A stretch of 64,000 nucleotides of DNA from Candidatus Ideonella esbjergensis (GTDB lineage Bacteria; Pseudomonadota; Gammaproteobacteria; Burkholderiales; Burkholderiaceae_C), in NCBI GenBank assembly GCA_016710065.1, contig JADJLP010000012.1, positions 60,250 through 124,249 on the forward strand. The letters are read 5' to 3'. The first letter of the stretch is position 1; every line of letters begins with the position of its first letter. Below, piece by piece: positions 62,688 to 64,000 of this stretch. The notes beneath the pieces were generated by a model that saw only the letters and a list, made by a program, of their open reading frames with translations, was not told the DNA's origin and searched no databases. Position numbers and translations under genes: made by a program.

Positions 62688-63595
62688 TAGCCGCCATCAA
62701 CGAGTACCTCGCCTTGCGGCGCGGTGCGGGCTTCACCCGAAGCAACGCTCAGTACCTGCTGGGCAGCTTTGCCGCGTTCGCAATCGACCGACAGCTTGAC
62801 GCGACCATCCGCACAGCAGGAGATGTGATCGGCTGGGCCAGTCGAGCGCCGTCATCCGCTCAGCAGAAAACGCGTTACCCGGACCGTTCGCCAGTTTGCG
62901 CAACACGTACAGGGAAGACCCCGGCACGTTCTGCCGCCGCCGGCCCGCTGCGGCTCCAGCAAGACCCGCCGCGTACCTCCGCATCTTTACAGTCGCAGAG
63001 ATCGACCGACTCATCTTGGCAGCGACGCGGTTGTATGAAGGTGCGCACCTGCGGGCAGACCTGTCCAACGCTGATCAGCCTGCTCGCCGCAACCGGTCTG
63101 CGGATCTCCGAGGCCACACCTGCGTTACGGCGACGTGACGCCCGACCGCTGCTGATTCGCAGAACCGGAGGTTCCAGAAGACCCGGCTGGTGCCCGCTGC
63201 ATGGAGACCGCAACGGCGGGACTCCGGACGGTACCTGGCGCAGCGAGACACCGCGCATCTCGACACGAACCCTGTGTTCGCCGACGACAACGATCAACCG
63301 CCAGAGTATTGGGCCGTATATACCGGGTCTTCGGCAGGCCCGCGCAGTCTGCCAGCATGGCGACAGTGCGCGGGCATCGCCCGCGGCTGCACGAGCTCAG
63401 GCACACGTTTGCCTCGCGTTCGTTGCAGTCAACGCCTGCGGGCCCGATCAACGGTTTGGACAGCACGTACTGGCACTGGCCACTATCTCGGCCGTGAGCA
63501 TCGACTCGACCTACTGGTACCTAGAGTCGACGCCGGGCGTGATGACCGACATCGCCGCAGCCGGCGAGGCCTATCTGGACAGGGGGCACTCCCGC
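62684..63595 (+). pseudogene. Second tyrosine recombinase of the trio (RitB-like), frameshifted
   Basis: It begins MIAAINEYLALRRGAGFTRS inside the previous stop codon. Later parts in other frames include FTVAEIDRLILAATRLYEGA, LISLLAATGLRISEA (catalytic Arg), NPVFADDNDQP, RPRLHELRHTFASRSLQSTP (His-x-x-Arg) and IDSTYWYLESTPGVMTDIAAAGEAYLDRG with the likely Tyr nucleophile. The order and spacing agree with a full-length integrase of about 300 residues broken by several indels. The end is estimated where homology to the third gene starts. Confidence 0.75.
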
Positions 63596-63599
63596 CCAG

Positions 63600-64000
63600 G
63601 TTCCCTGGCACCACATGTTGAGCATTTCTGCGCAGGCACCTGGCCCGCCACCGTGACGCCAGTGCGCCCACCTGCGACTCTTACGCCTACAGCTTCCAGG
63701 CGCTGTTCGAGTTCGCGACCCGCAGGCTCAGGACCGTGCCGTCGGCACTGCTACTGGAGCAGCTGGATGCGCCCTTGATGCGGTGCCCGGCTATCGAGCA
63801 GCTCGAGGACCGTACGCCGGAACTCGGCACAAACGCGCAATATCCGCTTGGCGGCGATCCGGTCTTTCTTCACGTTTGTGCAGCACCGCGAACCCGCCGC
63901 GCTTGAGCAGATCCGACGCATCCTTGCGATCCCATACAAGAAGACAGGACGCAGCTGGTCGGCTATCTGGACAAGACGGAGACCCAGCCCTGCTCGATGC
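63600..64000 (+). pseudogene. Third tyrosine recombinase of the trio (RitC-like), N-terminal part, frameshifted and cut by the window
   Basis: LAPHVEHF, FLRRHLARHRDASAP, CDSYAYSFQALFEFATRRLR, VPSALLLEQLDAPLM, then (after a shift) RNIRLAAIRSFFTFVQHREP, EQIRRILAIPYKKTG and, after another shift, LVGYLDKTETQ. This is the SAM-like core-binding domain of a phage-integrase family recombinase. The catalytic domain lies beyond the window. At least three shifts are present in 400 bases. Confidence 0.72.

Larger units (their letters stand above)
61231..64000 (+). mobile_element. Three-tyrosine-recombinase element resembling a RIT element, truncated by the window
   Basis: Three consecutive tyrosine-recombinase genes on the plus strand, the first two sharing an ATGA overlap, match the layout of recombinase-in-trio (RIT) elements. 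The left end is placed at the palindrome that interrupts the IS91 transposase. The first 180 bases (61231-61410) hold no gene; a GGAG stands before the first start. All three genes carry frameshifts. The right end is outside the window. Confidence 0.65.

Overview
The window is high-GC DNA that reads as a member of the Burkholderiales, most like the Comamonadaceae and near relatives. The evidence is the gene order and protein types: smc-zipA-ligA-def, dapC-dapD-pilus ATPase-dapE-prmB, a GlnRS, a MutL that carries the endonuclease motifs, and selO-msrB-yciB-bolA-ppiC. The species cannot be named from this sequence. Most of the window, about 1-59 kb, is dense, well-conserved chromosomal core. The last 4 kb is a wreck of mobile elements behind a tRNA.

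Layout. (1) 1-2.7 kb: three minus-strand genes of the tetrahydromethanopterin C1 pathway (ATP-grasp protein, mtdB, beta-RFAP synthase), meaning formaldehyde oxidation or detoxification. (2) 2.9-10 kb: dedA, mutL, rluB, an MFS exporter, miaA and a flavodiiron-like oxygen-binding protein. (3) 10-14.9 kb: a degenerate GGDEF protein; a four-gene SPFH / small membrane protein / DUF1648 / ribbon-helix-helix operon with a strong promoter and a 16-bp palindrome over its -10; then a three-gene membrane-protein run (DUF2189, DUF2788, YitT). (4) 14.9-19.1 kb, minus strand: a 2OG-Fe(II) oxygenase, yaaA, an esterase and an AlkK-type acyl-CoA ligase. (5) 19.2-23 kb: a redox and envelope operon (selO, msrB, yciB, bolA, ppiC) ended by a clear terminator. 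(6) 23-33.8 kb: ybbA/tesA divergent from overlapping start codons, a FecR/DUF6600-type surface protein, then def, ligA, zipA and smc. (7) 33.9-42.3 kb: queF, a SET-domain gene, the lysine/diaminopimelate genes with a PilT/PilU ATPase among them, prmB and an ABC-F factor. (8) 42.5-47.2 kb: a five-gene operon pairing a LolDE-like ABC exporter with a TPR-like periplasmic protein, a LolA-like protein and an outer-membrane barrel; this is the best candidate for an undescribed system. (9) 47.3-51.7 kb: a DUF6622 protein, a LytS/LytTR two-component pair and glnS. (10) 51.7-55 kb: a gene-poor spacer bounded by an inverted repeat pair, a protein resembling the Bacillus spore transglutaminase Tgl, an acyltransferase and a YgjP-type metallopeptidase. 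(11) 55-59.6 kb: a GlcG/HbpS protein, an HDOD protein, dusC (frameshifted), a TAXI solute-binding protein and an alpha/beta hydrolase (frameshifted).

The end of the window holds tRNA-Ala(CGC) with its own terminator, a heavily frameshifted IS91-family transposase, and a trio of frameshifted tyrosine recombinases in the arrangement of a RIT (recombinase-in-trio) element. The trio appears to have inserted into the start of the IS91 transposase. Frameshifts are absent from the first 56 kb I checked, number two in 57-59 kb and are frequent after 60 kb. That pattern fits decay of mobile DNA, but falling sequence quality toward a contig end would look the same.
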